Positions 8,002-15,917 of a DNA stretch of 39,547 nt are shown one piece after another. The notes below the pieces were generated by a model. It worked only from the letters and a program-made list of their open reading frames with translations. It searched no databases and was not told where the DNA came from. Position 1 is the stretch's first letter. Each line of letters begins with the position of its first letter. A program made the position numbers and the translations under genes. This stretch comes from JBCCQH01 sp039024435 (GTDB taxonomy: Bacteria > Bacteroidota > Bacteroidia > J057 > JADKCL01): contig JBCCQH010000069.1 of NCBI GenBank assembly GCA_039024435.1, positions 1 to 39,547 on the forward strand. Reading direction: 5' to 3'.

Positions 8002-8391
8002 ATGGCAGATACGATTACCTACCGATATACCACGGGGGATCTGATCCTCACCTTCGTCGCAACCGTGGACTACAGCAAGTGTACCGGAGACCCTCGAGAG
8101 TCATTCGAATGCCCGCGTGTCACCGTAGAGATACGCTGCAATCGGGGAAGTTTTTGTACTTCCCCCCCACCCGAGACCCGCTTTGTCCTCGACAACTCGG
8201 GAACGCCAACCCATTTCTCCATCTTCGGAGTACCCGAAATTTGCCAGGTAAGCGGGAAGATGAACATCGTATTCCTGTCGCACAGCATTCTGGATCGGGG
8301 CATCCATGTCTTCGTCGACTACGCCGAAGAATACGAACGGAATTTCCAGGGCCTCATCGTTTTGTACCCATCCACTGATCCCCATCGCTAA
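8002..8391 (+). CDS. Hypothetical 129-aa protein
   Basis: A small strand-rich protein with a pattern of alternating hydrophobic residues (DLILTFVATVDY, KMNIVFLSHS, GIHVFVDYAEEY). Five cysteines lie in its first 80 residues (SKCTGD, FECPR, IRCNR, SFCTS, EICQ), more than in its neighbours, hinting at metal or disulfide use. No known domain is recognised. It begins 4 nt after paralogue 2 and ends 11 nt before the 978-aa gene, so it is part of the same operon. No signal peptide is evident. Confidence 0.7.
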   Translation: MADTITYRYTTGDLILTFVATVDYSKCTGDPRESFECPRVTVEIRCNRGSFCTSPPPETRFVLDNSGTPTHFSIFGVPEICQVSGKMNIVFLSHSILDRGIHVFVDYAEEYERNFQGLIVLYPSTDPHR

Positions 8392-8402
8392 TTCCTGAGG
8401 TT

Positions 8403-11339
8403 ATGAACAAAAGTAGAACTTACATTGATGAATGGACGTCCCCTTATCGTCAACTGACGTTGCGGGTTTACCTCGAGAACGTTCCAAAAGACGCACGCGA
8501 GGTGATTTCGGTGCACTTTATTCACGAAAACAATGCCTCAGATACCCACGAAGCAACATTGCTGCTGCCCAAAGATGAAACGAAGGTCGAGTTTACCTTC
8601 GCAAACAATTTCCAAGCTTTTGGCAGTATAGCGACGATCCCCCGTGGATCACACGGTTCTGGGCTGTTTTTGGATTTGAAGTATGGGTCTCGGCCCAGCC
8701 GCCTAGCCCATGCCAACGGCATATTTCTCATGATTCCCCATTCGGTGGCTCCTGGGCCCATACCCCCGGACCCGGATCCCCCGATACCCCCGGCCCCGGA
8801 TCCCCCGATACCTCCGGCCCCGGATCCCCCCCTACCTCCGGATCCCATCATTACCGAGGAGCACGATATATTTCCCTACATCTCGGTTCGGCTGTGGCCT
8901 GACATCAATGCATACGATCTCCGCACCCAATTCGTGCAGTATGCGCCCCTCCTCCAAAGTCCGCCGCGCACAAGTCTTTTCACCGAGTTGGTCGCTTTGC
9001 GGGCGAAACTCCCTACGGATCCAGAAACGAGAATCAAGATGGAGGAAAGGGCAGTCGGCTACATCGATAACTCCCCGCAGTACATCTCGAACCTCACGAA
9101 ATTAGAAGGGACGATTCGCCGTTTTGCCAAGCTGTACGAGGTGCTGCAAGGGGTGAAGGAATACAATTATGAGACCTTGCTGGGAGTTACGGAGACGATA
9201 TTGGGGGCCGATCAAGCGACGTTGCGTGACTACCTCCGCAGCCCCAAATATCGGCGGGAGAGAGACCGGGTATGGCAGAGCTATTTTGCCCTGGTGGTCG
9301 TGCTCGGTTACAATTACCGGCTTCTCCGGGAGTTTACCACTGTATTGGTCACCGCCAATTTTCTGGATGTTCTGTTCTTTGACCTGCGGCTTGCCGCGAA
9401 ACCCTCGGCGATGCGTTCTCTGATCAAAGCAACCATTATCCTGCCTATATTCCACGATCAGTTGCAAGTGGGAGCAGAACAACTGTTCCCGCTACCCCCT
9501 GTACTTACCGGTCAACCTGTACATGTAAAATCAAAGATTTCCCCCTTTGCCATCGGCGACCTGCAGGTAGTGCGGCGCTACTTCCTGCGCTATGTCTTGG
9601 GTGACTTGGCCCACATTGAAAATGTACTGCGCGGTGAGCGCCGACAAACCCACCGCAGAAAGCTCACCCGGGACACCCAGTCCCAAAATGATACCGAGTA
9701 CAAGGTTGTGGAATCCCTGGATACACGAGAGGAAAGCAATGCCGATTTGCAGACCGCGATTCAGCGGATCTTGGCCCGGAACAGCCTCACGGGGGACTAC
9801 CAGGATCTCAAGACGACCTATGGTCCACCTACTTCCGTGACCTTCGGCGGGAGTGTGACGTACACCGAAAATCCCGACAAGGACTCCCCCTTCATGGAGG
9901 ACCAGACCGCTTACGCAAAGCAGGTCTTGAACGAATCTATCAGTCGCATCACCCGCGTCGTGCAGCAACAGCGGGCATCGACTCACTTCACCGAATCTGA
10001 GGAAAGCGTTACCAGTGTCTTCGACAATGTCGGAAAGGATAAAAATGTGCGGGGGATCTACCGCTGGCTGGACAAAATTCTTTCCGCCCGGGTCGTGTGG
10101 TACGGTTCTCGCATGATGATTGAATTCCTGGTGCCGGACCCCGCCCGTGACTACATCCTCTCCGAGGCCCGGTTGCGCGGGGTCAATTACCAGAGACCGG
10201 CCCCCTTCCCGTTCCAGAGTTTTGCGGAGGTCACGCCGGAAAATTTTGCCGCTGCCGCCGCCCAGTTCAATGTGCGCGACATTGAGCCGCCTCCTGACCC
10301 AAGAATGGTTGCCGACAGCATGCAGGGAGAAGGCGAACTGCAGATCGCGATCCCGCCGGGTTTCATCGCAGAAAAAGCTTGGTTGAGTTACGCGTTGCCC
10401 GAATCAGTTCCGCTGACCCTCGATGGGGCAATCGGACGGCAGCCTTTCCACCTCCCCCAGTCCGACGAAACCGAAGGCACCCTGCCCATTGCGATGAATA
10501 AAGAAGACTCGGCGGTAAATGTTGTGGTGACCGGTAGAAGCCAACTGACTTCACCCCCGTCCGCCCTCATTGATTTTGCGTTGAGTGTGCAGTTGCATTG
10601 TGTACCTTCTCGCCAGCGCATGCAGGCTTGGCAGATCGCTACCTACAATGCGATTCGGGCCGGTTACGAGCGGGAAATGGAACACTATTTCAACCGGACC
10701 GGCAGCCGGGATCAGATTGGACAGGCGCAGCACCGTCCGGTACAGAACCGCAACATCGAACGGCGGGTCCTGAAACGGGAGTGTATCCTTGCGCTGCTCG
10801 CCCGGCGGGAGGAACGGGTAGGTCCGTCGCTCTTGAATCCCGATGGGAATTTACCCGGGAGGGAGGGCATATTCAACGCGCCCGCCTACGTGCAATTCCT
10901 GACCCAGATTTTTGAATGGTCGGCCATGACTTGGACTTTTTCTGTCTCTCTGGCCAGTCCGGAATTCAAGGAGAAATTCGCTGCCCCAAGGTCGATGGAC
11001 TCTTCCCAGAAAGGCCGCCTTTACGAGCTGCTACCGGGGGAGGAAGCCTTCACCACGTTCTTGCAAGCCTCATGGGCACGGGTGTTGGTGCCCGTGCAGC
11101 CCGAGCGGAACCTGGCATTGCTCTATTTTTTGAGCAGCGGCATGGCCTGGAACATTGAGGACCGATTTGCCCCCGTAAATCCCGCAGATGTCACCCTGGC
11201 CAGCGAACTCAAGCGGTTGGCTGCCCACGCAACCGCGCCGGAATTGCGGGGCGAGTCCTGGAAAGTGCGGGTGCCGACCTCCTTCCTTTACCTCGATCCG
11301 AGCAAAGGCCTTTTTAAACGCAACGGAAACCCTAAATAG
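8403..11339 (+). CDS. Large hypothetical protein with proline-rich linker
   Basis: A 978-aa protein. Residues 1-115 look like a small beta domain. A Pro/Asp/Ala linker built from an 8-residue repeat (about 119-150) connects it to a long mixed region. The middle (about 410-590) is highly charged, runs RRKLTRDTQ...ESLDTREESN and then GIYRWLDKI...YGSRMMIEFLVPDP. I associate this order with a family of roughly 1000-aa uncharacterised bacterial proteins, but no function is known to me. No signal peptide or transmembrane helix is obvious. It is the main product of the operon, 3 nt upstream of the tail-collar gene, which suggests a role in a tail-like or fibre-like assembly. That role is inference. 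Confidence 0.75.
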   Translation: MNKSRTYIDEWTSPYRQLTLRVYLENVPKDAREVISVHFIHENNASDTHEATLLLPKDETKVEFTFANNFQAFGSIATIPRGSHGSGLFLDLKYGSRPSRLAHANGIFLMIPHSVAPGPIPPDPDPPIPPAPDPPIPPAPDPPLPPDPIITEEHDIFPYISVRLWPDINAYDLRTQFVQYAPLLQSPPRTSLFTELVALRAKLPTDPETRIKMEERAVGYIDNSPQYISNLTKLEGTIRRFAKLYEVLQGVKEYNYETLLGVTETILGADQATLRDYLRSPKYRRERDRVWQSYFALVVVLGYNYRLLREFTTVLVTANFLDVLFFDLRLAAKPSAMRSLIKATIILPIFHDQLQVGAEQLFPLPPVLTGQPVHVKSKISPFAIGDLQVVRRYFLRYVLGDLAHIENVLRGERRQTHRRKLTRDTQSQNDTEYKVVESLDTREESNADLQTAIQRILARNSLTGDYQDLKTTYGPPTSVTFGGSVTYTENPDKDSPFMEDQTAYAKQVLNESISRITRVVQQQRASTHFTESEESVTSVFDNVGKDKNVRGIYRWLDKILSARVVWYGSRMMIEFLVPDPARDYILSEARLRGVNYQRPAPFPFQSFAEVTPENFAAAAAQFNVRDIEPPPDPRMVADSMQGEGELQIAIPPGFIAEKAWLSYALPESVPLTLDGAIGRQPFHLPQSDETEGTLPIAMNKEDSAVNVVVTGRSQLTSPPSALIDFALSVQLHCVPSRQRMQAWQIATYNAIRAGYEREMEHYFNRTGSRDQIGQAQHRPVQNRNIERRVLKRECILALLARREERVGPSLLNPDGNLPGREGIFNAPAYVQFLTQIFEWSAMTWTFSVSLASPEFKEKFAAPRSMDSSQKGRLYELLPGEEAFTTFLQASWARVLVPVQPERNLALLYFLSSGMAWNIEDRFAPVNPADVTLASELKRLAAHATAPELRGESWKVRVPTSFLYLDPSKGLFKRNGNPK
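8773..8844 (+). repeat. Three 24-bp tandem repeats coding a proline-rich linker
   Basis: Three units starting at 8773, 8797 and 8821 begin CGGATCCCCC and encode PDPPIPPA-like octapeptides. The first two differ at a single position and the third is more diverged. The array sits between the N-terminal domain and the body of the 978-aa protein and probably forms an extended polyproline spacer whose length may vary between strains. Confidence 0.85.
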
Positions 11340-11342
11340 GCG

Positions 11343-11897
11343 ATGCCAATAAACATGTCTCCTTTTCCCCCAATGGGCCTGGGAAATTATACCCTCCCTG
11401 CCGGAACCGTGGTCGCCTACGCTGGCCGGGTAGTCGGACCGGATGGCACGCATGAAGAGTTGGGCATCGCCGAGGTACGAAAGTTTGGCTGGATGGTTTG
11501 TGACGGCACTTCCCTGGACAAGAACCAGTATCCCGCGCTGTACATGGCCTTGGGGGGCTTGTATGGAGAAGATGAAGCCACCTTTAACCTCCCCAATTAC
11601 TCCGGCTACTTCCTCCGGGCGACCAATGTCCGGGAAGGGAAGGATCCCGACCAAAGGGACGCCCCTGAAGGTGGAGCCGAGAACGATCCCGGCTCCACCC
11701 AGGGGTTTGCCTTGCAAGCCCACGAGCATACCTACACGATGGCACAAGCCGGGACGGTGGGGAGTGCCCAATCGGCTGCCGCCACGGCTGTGCCCGGCCA
11801 GCAGACCACCGGCATCTTACCGGAAACGGTCAAGACCAGCGACAACGAGACCCGCCCGGTCAACATCTACGTGCATTACCTGATCAAATTCATTTGA
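11343..11897 (+). CDS. Phage tail-collar domain protein
   Basis: A 184-aa protein with the tail-collar fold found in phage short tail fibres and microcystin-related Mdp proteins. The signature is GWMVCDGTSLDKNQYPALY, then GGLYGEDEATFNLPNYSGYFLRA (about 55-95), a HEHTY motif near 130, and the C-terminal ETRPVNIYVHYLIKF strand usual for these proteins. Tail-collar proteins form trimers at the tips of fibres. Here the N-terminus is short, and no tail tube, sheath or baseplate gene is nearby. It is 3 nt from both neighbours, so it is translated with the 978-aa protein and the glycosyltransferase-methyltransferase. Domain assignment is firm; the role in this operon is unknown. Confidence 0.88.
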   Translation: MPINMSPFPPMGLGNYTLPAGTVVAYAGRVVGPDGTHEELGIAEVRKFGWMVCDGTSLDKNQYPALYMALGGLYGEDEATFNLPNYSGYFLRATNVREGKDPDQRDAPEGGAENDPGSTQGFALQAHEHTYTMAQAGTVGSAQSAAATAVPGQQTTGILPETVKTSDNETRPVNIYVHYLIKFI

Positions 11898-11900
11898 GCC

Positions 11901-13439
11901 ATGGACCAAAGCAAAACATTGCGCAACGTACACGCCTGTTTGGTCCACGAAAAACCGGACATTGTGCTGGATCTGGTCCGCAATCTGCGTTGCCTTGACC
12001 CCGACTCCGTCATCTTGCTCTACAACGGTGGCCAAGACCCGGACTTGCTGGCCCGATTCCCGTTTGCCCGTTATGGAGCCGTGATTCATCCAGCTCCCCG
12101 TCCCATGGCTTGGGGTTGGCTGCACGACTTTGCCCTGGACTGCATGGCCTATGCCCTGGACTACCTGGACTTCGCCGCCTTGACCATCGTCGATTCCGAT
12201 CAGTTGTGCCTGCGTGGTGGTTACTCGGCTTATCTGTGCGAATATCTCCGTGAGCATCCCGAGGTAGGTTTACTTGGGAATGCTCCGGAGATTCAGCCTC
12301 CCGATTCTGCGATTCATCCGGTAGTCACGGCGATGGAGGAAAGTGCGCGCTGGCGGCGCTGGTTGCGCAAGCTGCCGGGGGGAGAAGAAAGCTGGTTGCG
12401 ATGGACCTTCTGGCCTTCCACGGTCTTTTCCCGTGCGGCTTGTCGGGCCTTGGTCGATTTGTTTCGTACCGATGTCCACCTCCAAGCATTGTTGGCGGAT
12501 ACCCGGATTTGGGCCAGCGAGGAGATTTTGTTTCCCACCTTGGTCAGCGCACTTGGCTTTGCGGTGCAGCGCAATCCCTGCAGCTACCAATGGGTGCAGT
12601 ACAAGCAGGATTACCCTGAGGGAGAGGTAAATCGCGCTTTGGATTGTCCGGATGCATTTTGGATGCATCCGGTGCCCCGGGAGGCCCGTGATCCCATCCG
12701 CAAGCGGGTGCGGGCCCACCACCGGGAATACCGATCTCCGAACACCTTCCCTTCGGCGCTTGCCCCGCAAACGGCTACGCACCGCTTTCTTCTGAATCGC
12801 AGTGAGATATTGGCCCGGATGGAACCGATTGAGGGTTGGTTGAGTCCGGGAGAGGCCCACTTGCTGATCAGTGCTACGGAGCGCGTACTCAACTTGCCCG
12901 GAGGCGGAGAATTCATCGAGGTGGGAGCCTATTGTGGGCGGGCCACCGTGGTGCTCGCTTCAGTACTGGCAATGCGGGGGCGGAAACAGAAAGTGATCGC
13001 CATTGACCCGCACGACGGGGTTCTTGGCGCTCGGGACACGGGATTTCAGCACTTTAAGCCTTCTGCGGATCGGTTCCGGGAAAATGTACGCCGGGCCGGA
13101 GTCGCCGCGCAGGTCCATCCCCATTGCGGGACGGCAGAGAGTTATCCGGCGGCTCGGCCGGTGGGTTTTTTACTCATCGATGGCTGGCACGATTACTACA
13201 GTGTAGTGGCAGATTTGCTGCACTTTGCGGGAAAGATGGCACCGGGGGCTGTAGTAGCCTTTCACGATTATGCCCCCTATTTCCCCGGTGTTATGAGTCT
13301 GGTGGACGAACTGTTGGCTTCAGGAGCGTACCGACAATTGGGATTTGTCGAGTCGCTGATCGTACTGGAAAAGCTGCAGTATTCGCCAGAGGCCGTGGAG
13401 TTTACGAATCAGGTGGGCAGGACAATGGCACCAGGGTAA
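11901..13439 (+). CDS. Glycosyltransferase-like / SAM-dependent methyltransferase fusion
   Basis: A 512-aa two-domain protein. Residues 1 to about 270 resemble a GT-A-type glycosyltransferase: an N-terminal strand VHACLVHEKPD, an acidic VDSDQ (97-101) that could bind nucleotide-sugar and metal, and a WASEEILFPTL segment reminiscent of the acidic acceptor loop. Residues about 320-490 are a class I SAM methyltransferase of the Methyltransf_24 type: EVGAYCGRATV (motif I, near 340), VIAIDPHDG, LLIDGWHDYY (near 425) and GAVVAFHDYAPYFPG. It closes the operon, so it may decorate the operon's proteins or an associated glycan. The methyltransferase half is the surer call; the donor and acceptor are unknown. 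Confidence 0.75.
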   Translation: MDQSKTLRNVHACLVHEKPDIVLDLVRNLRCLDPDSVILLYNGGQDPDLLARFPFARYGAVIHPAPRPMAWGWLHDFALDCMAYALDYLDFAALTIVDSDQLCLRGGYSAYLCEYLREHPEVGLLGNAPEIQPPDSAIHPVVTAMEESARWRRWLRKLPGGEESWLRWTFWPSTVFSRAACRALVDLFRTDVHLQALLADTRIWASEEILFPTLVSALGFAVQRNPCSYQWVQYKQDYPEGEVNRALDCPDAFWMHPVPREARDPIRKRVRAHHREYRSPNTFPSALAPQTATHRFLLNRSEILARMEPIEGWLSPGEAHLLISATERVLNLPGGGEFIEVGAYCGRATVVLASVLAMRGRKQKVIAIDPHDGVLGARDTGFQHFKPSADRFRENVRRAGVAAQVHPHCGTAESYPAARPVGFLLIDGWHDYYSVVADLLHFAGKMAPGAVVAFHDYAPYFPGVMSLVDELLASGAYRQLGFVESLIVLEKLQYSPEAVEFTNQVGRTMAPG

Positions 13440-13494
13440 CGCAGAAATTTCCTAGGATTTTTTCCACTTTAAGAGGACTAAAAAAATTTTGAAA

Positions 13495-13548
13495 AAAATC
13501 TGCCTTGGCGAAATCGCAGGCTCCAACTTAAATTCTCAAATCTCCTGG
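13495..13548. repeat. IS-end-like remnant in a convergent intergenic region
   Basis: Read on the minus strand this AT-rich stretch contains GAATTTAAGTT, CTGCGATTTCGCC and GGCAGATTTTTTT, resembling the end of the element at 4319-4479 (TTTAAATTTAA, CTGCGATTTTGC, GGCATCTTTTT). No second end is seen. It lies in the 249-bp gap between the convergent plus-strand operon and the minus-strand cluster and may mark an old insertion at the cluster edge. Confidence 0.35.
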
Positions 13549-13688
13549 GCAACTGGTTATCAGGCCCCCTAAGCGCTAATCTTCCCTACCAAGAAAACCT
13601 CAACCGCATAGCACCTACCTCAAAGAACCCCGAAAAACTCGCTCAACTATCCGACCAGAAACTACTCCTTGAAGCCACCCCCACTCCA

Positions 13689-14450
13689 TCACCCCACCCC
13701 CAACACATACACCTGCTTCATCGACCAGGGCAAAAACGGTGTTTGCAGAAAGTCGCCGTATTTATGCCGCACCGTGAACCCATTGTAGCGGAGCAGCGCA
13801 TCCATTTCCACCGGGAAATAACAGCGCATGTCCACCGGTTCTTCCCGCACCTCACCCGCGAGTTCGATCCGCCACTTGACCCGATTGACTTGGGTGTGGG
13901 GATGGTAGGTAAATGACTGGTGGACCCGGATCGGCCGGCCATCCGGCAGATGTCCCTCCCGCAGCAGGACGGACTGCTCGCTGTGGTGGGTGAGGTAGGC
14001 CGGATTGGGGTGAAGGAGGTCCAGAACAAAAGTTCCTCCAGGGCTCAAGTGCTGGCGGACACTGCCAAAAATGCCCTCGACATCTTCCAGCGCAAAGAAA
14101 TGCTGCAACGAATTGAACGGAAGAATCACCAGCGAAAAGCGTTGGTTGAGGTCCAGCGCCCGCACATCGCCCTGCACCAGCGGGAGCTGGACCCCAGCCC
14201 GTTCACCCTTCGCCCGGGCGCAGGCCAACATCTCAGCCGAGACATCCACCCCCGTGATCGGAATGCCCGCCTGTGCGAGGGGCACCGTCAGCCGTCCCGT
14301 CCCGCAGCACAGTTCCAGCACCGGCCCGCCGGCCTCCCGGCAGCGCGCGCGGTAAAACTCCAAGTCGTAATCAAAATTGTGGACGAAGTCGTAAACCTCG
14401 CCCGTGTGGACCAGTGACCCGACCCGATAATCTGCTTGTGTTGAGGACAT
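13689..14450 (-). CDS. Class I SAM-dependent methyltransferase
   Basis: A 253-aa methyltransferase of the Methyltransf_25 type. Motif I is VLELCCGTGRLTVPLA (about 44-59), followed by GVDVSAEMLA, GDVRALDL and the post-motif ILPFNSLQHF. The C-terminal half has strands typical of small-molecule N- or O-methyltransferases. The ATG at 14450 is preferred over the TTG five codons upstream. It is the last gene of the minus-strand biosynthetic cluster, 32 nt after the DAO-type oxidase, so it probably methylates the hydrazino building block or the finished peptide. The methylated atom cannot be told from sequence. Confidence 0.85.
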   Translation of the reverse strand: MSSTQADYRVGSLVHTGEVYDFVHNFDYDLEFYRARCREAGGPVLELCCGTGRLTVPLAQAGIPITGVDVSAEMLACARAKGERAGVQLPLVQGDVRALDLNQRFSLVILPFNSLQHFFALEDVEGIFGSVRQHLSPGGTFVLDLLHPNPAYLTHHSEQSVLLREGHLPDGRPIRVHQSFTYHPHTQVNRVKWRIELAGEVREEPVDMRCYFPVEMDALLRYNGFTVRHKYGDFLQTPFLPWSMKQVYVLGVG

Positions 14451-14482
14451 AGTATTTGCGTTCAAAGTCCGAAAAATTGCCC

Positions 14483-15547
14483 CTAAACCAATTGCGATTC
14501 CACCATCGCCACCGCCTCCTCTCCGATGGCCGGGGCGAGGCGGTAGCCCGATCCTCCCGGTCCCCCCGCCACGACGAGCGGCTGTGGAGGTTGCAGCGCA
14601 AAGATGAGCGGATTGCTGTCCGGAGGATAGCCATCACAAAACACCTGTGCCCCCGCAATCCGCGGCGGCAAGTTGGGATTGCGTTGGCCGAGCAGGTGCG
14701 AAATGACCTCCCGGTCCCGCGCTCGGATGCCCAGTTCCCCTCCTTCCGGATCCACGTCCCACTCGTCGCAGCGGTAACTGACGAGCCAACCATCGACCTC
14801 GGGCCGGGGCAAAAAGAAAAGGTCCTCGTGGAAAAAATACACCGTAGGCGCACCCTTGGGAACTGGTAGATCCAGGTGAAACGCCGCGACCTTTTTGATG
14901 CGCTGGCGTTGCTGGATTTGTGCGCCCGCGTATCCTCGGTTCAGCCAGGGTCCGGTCGTCAGGATCACTGAACGTGCTGCTACCGGTTCCGTCCAGGGAG
15001 TCAACAAGTGGAAGACACCCGATTGCTCGGCGATATCGAGGACCGGGGTCGACTCCCGCAGTTGAAGGCCGTGGTGGCGGACCAGGTGCGCGATCAAATG
15101 GAATGGCGTTTCCGCATCGGCTGCGCGAAAACAAGTCGTGCCGGTTAGCCCCGCTTCTTCCTCCCCGAGGTGCATCCAGGGCAAAGCCGCTTGCAGCTGA
15201 GTTATCTCTTCGGGAAGCGCTTCGCGGACCCCGGGAACCGTGTAGCACTGGCGCAGCGCCGCCAATTCCGCCCGCCGGGTAAACCCCCAAAAGGGCATCT
15301 CTACCCGGGAAATCTCCGGCAATTCCCGCTTGAGCTCGGCGAAACACCGCTGGCTGAACACCGTCATTTCCCGGCGCTTTTCCGTGTGGCCGTAGGGCAA
15401 GTCCAGATTGGCCGCGTAAAAAGAAGCCCCCCGGCCCACCCGGTCCTTTTCCAGTAAGACAATGTCCCAATCGGGGTGCCGGTGCGCCGCATGGTAGGCC
15501 GTCCAGGCCCCCACGATGCCTCCCCCGACGATGGCCAGGTCAAACAT
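14483..15547 (-). CDS. DAO-type FAD-dependent oxidoreductase, candidate hydrazine-intermediate oxidase
   Basis: A 354-aa flavoenzyme with the N-terminal FAD loop IVGGGIVGAWTAYHAA (5-20) and a C-terminal VVAGGPGGSGYRLAPAIGE segment, the layout of D-amino-acid/glycine oxidase-like proteins. In s56-p1 and triacsin biosynthesis an FAD enzyme of this type oxidatively cleaves the N6-(carboxymethylamino)lysine intermediate to hydrazinoacetic acid. Here it directly follows the cupin (stop and start share one base, TAATG), which follows the MetRS-like gene, so the same step is the best inference. The ATG at 15547 is chosen for that coupling and because the Rossmann strand begins there. A generic amino-acid oxidase in tailoring is the alternative. 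Confidence 0.82.
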   Translation of the reverse strand: MFDLAIVGGGIVGAWTAYHAAHRHPDWDIVLLEKDRVGRGASFYAANLDLPYGHTEKRREMTVFSQRCFAELKRELPEISRVEMPFWGFTRRAELAALRQCYTVPGVREALPEEITQLQAALPWMHLGEEEAGLTGTTCFRAADAETPFHLIAHLVRHHGLQLRESTPVLDIAEQSGVFHLLTPWTEPVAARSVILTTGPWLNRGYAGAQIQQRQRIKKVAAFHLDLPVPKGAPTVYFFHEDLFFLPRPEVDGWLVSYRCDEWDVDPEGGELGIRARDREVISHLLGQRNPNLPPRIAGAQVFCDGYPPDSNPLIFALQPPQPLVVAGGPGGSGYRLAPAIGEEAVAMVESQLV

Positions 15548-15909
15548 TACGTTCCCGGAGCATTTTCCGCTGGCCACCAAATCGAAAACACCGAAATCGG
15601 CTCGGTCGAGTCATTGATCAACTCGTGGGACTGCTGGGAATCGAAATACAGCACATCGCCCGCGCGTACGGGCACGTCTTCTCGGTCCCGGTAGCGCAGC
15701 GTTCCCGTACCCGAAGCGATCATCCAACACTCCCGGACCGAATGCTGATCGACCGGGGAGCGTCCGCCGGGAACGACGGTCCAGCGGGACATTTTGACCG
15801 GAACCGGTCGGTCATCTTGGTCATTCCAAAAAGCTTCTTCCAAGGACATGCCGCTCGCCTCTTCGACGGCGGCCCCAAAGGCAAGCAGGGGGAGATTCTG
15901 AGTATTCAT
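15547..15909 (-). CDS. Cupin protein, candidate stand-alone cupin component of a hydrazine synthetase
   Basis: A 120-aa single-domain cupin. Candidate metal ligands are His56 and Glu60 (QHSVRECW) and His95 (QSHEL), with the conserved glycines SGTG and AGDVLYF around them. In the characterised hydrazine-forming enzyme Spb40 a cupin domain is fused to a MetRS-like domain and is thought to carry out the N-N bond-forming rearrangement. Here the cupin is a separate gene starting 8 nt after the MetRS-like stop. The ATG at 15909 is preferred; an in-frame start at 15948 would overlap that gene by 31 nt and add an unconserved leader. The cupin fold is firm; the role rests on gene context. Confidence 0.82.
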   Translation of the reverse strand: MNTQNLPLLAFGAAVEEASGMSLEEAFWNDQDDRPVPVKMSRWTVVPGGRSPVDQHSVRECWMIASGTGTLRYRDREDVPVRAGDVLYFDSQQSHELINDSTEPISVFSIWWPAENAPGT

Positions 15910-15917
15910 AACTGGAT

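Noticed and set aside
8773..8844. CRISPR array
   Set aside because: The 24-bp units are directly adjacent without spacers and encode an in-frame proline-rich linker.
11343..11897. Prophage or contractile injection system
   Set aside because: Only a tail-collar domain is present; no sheath, tube, baseplate, terminase, portal or lysis gene was found in the window.
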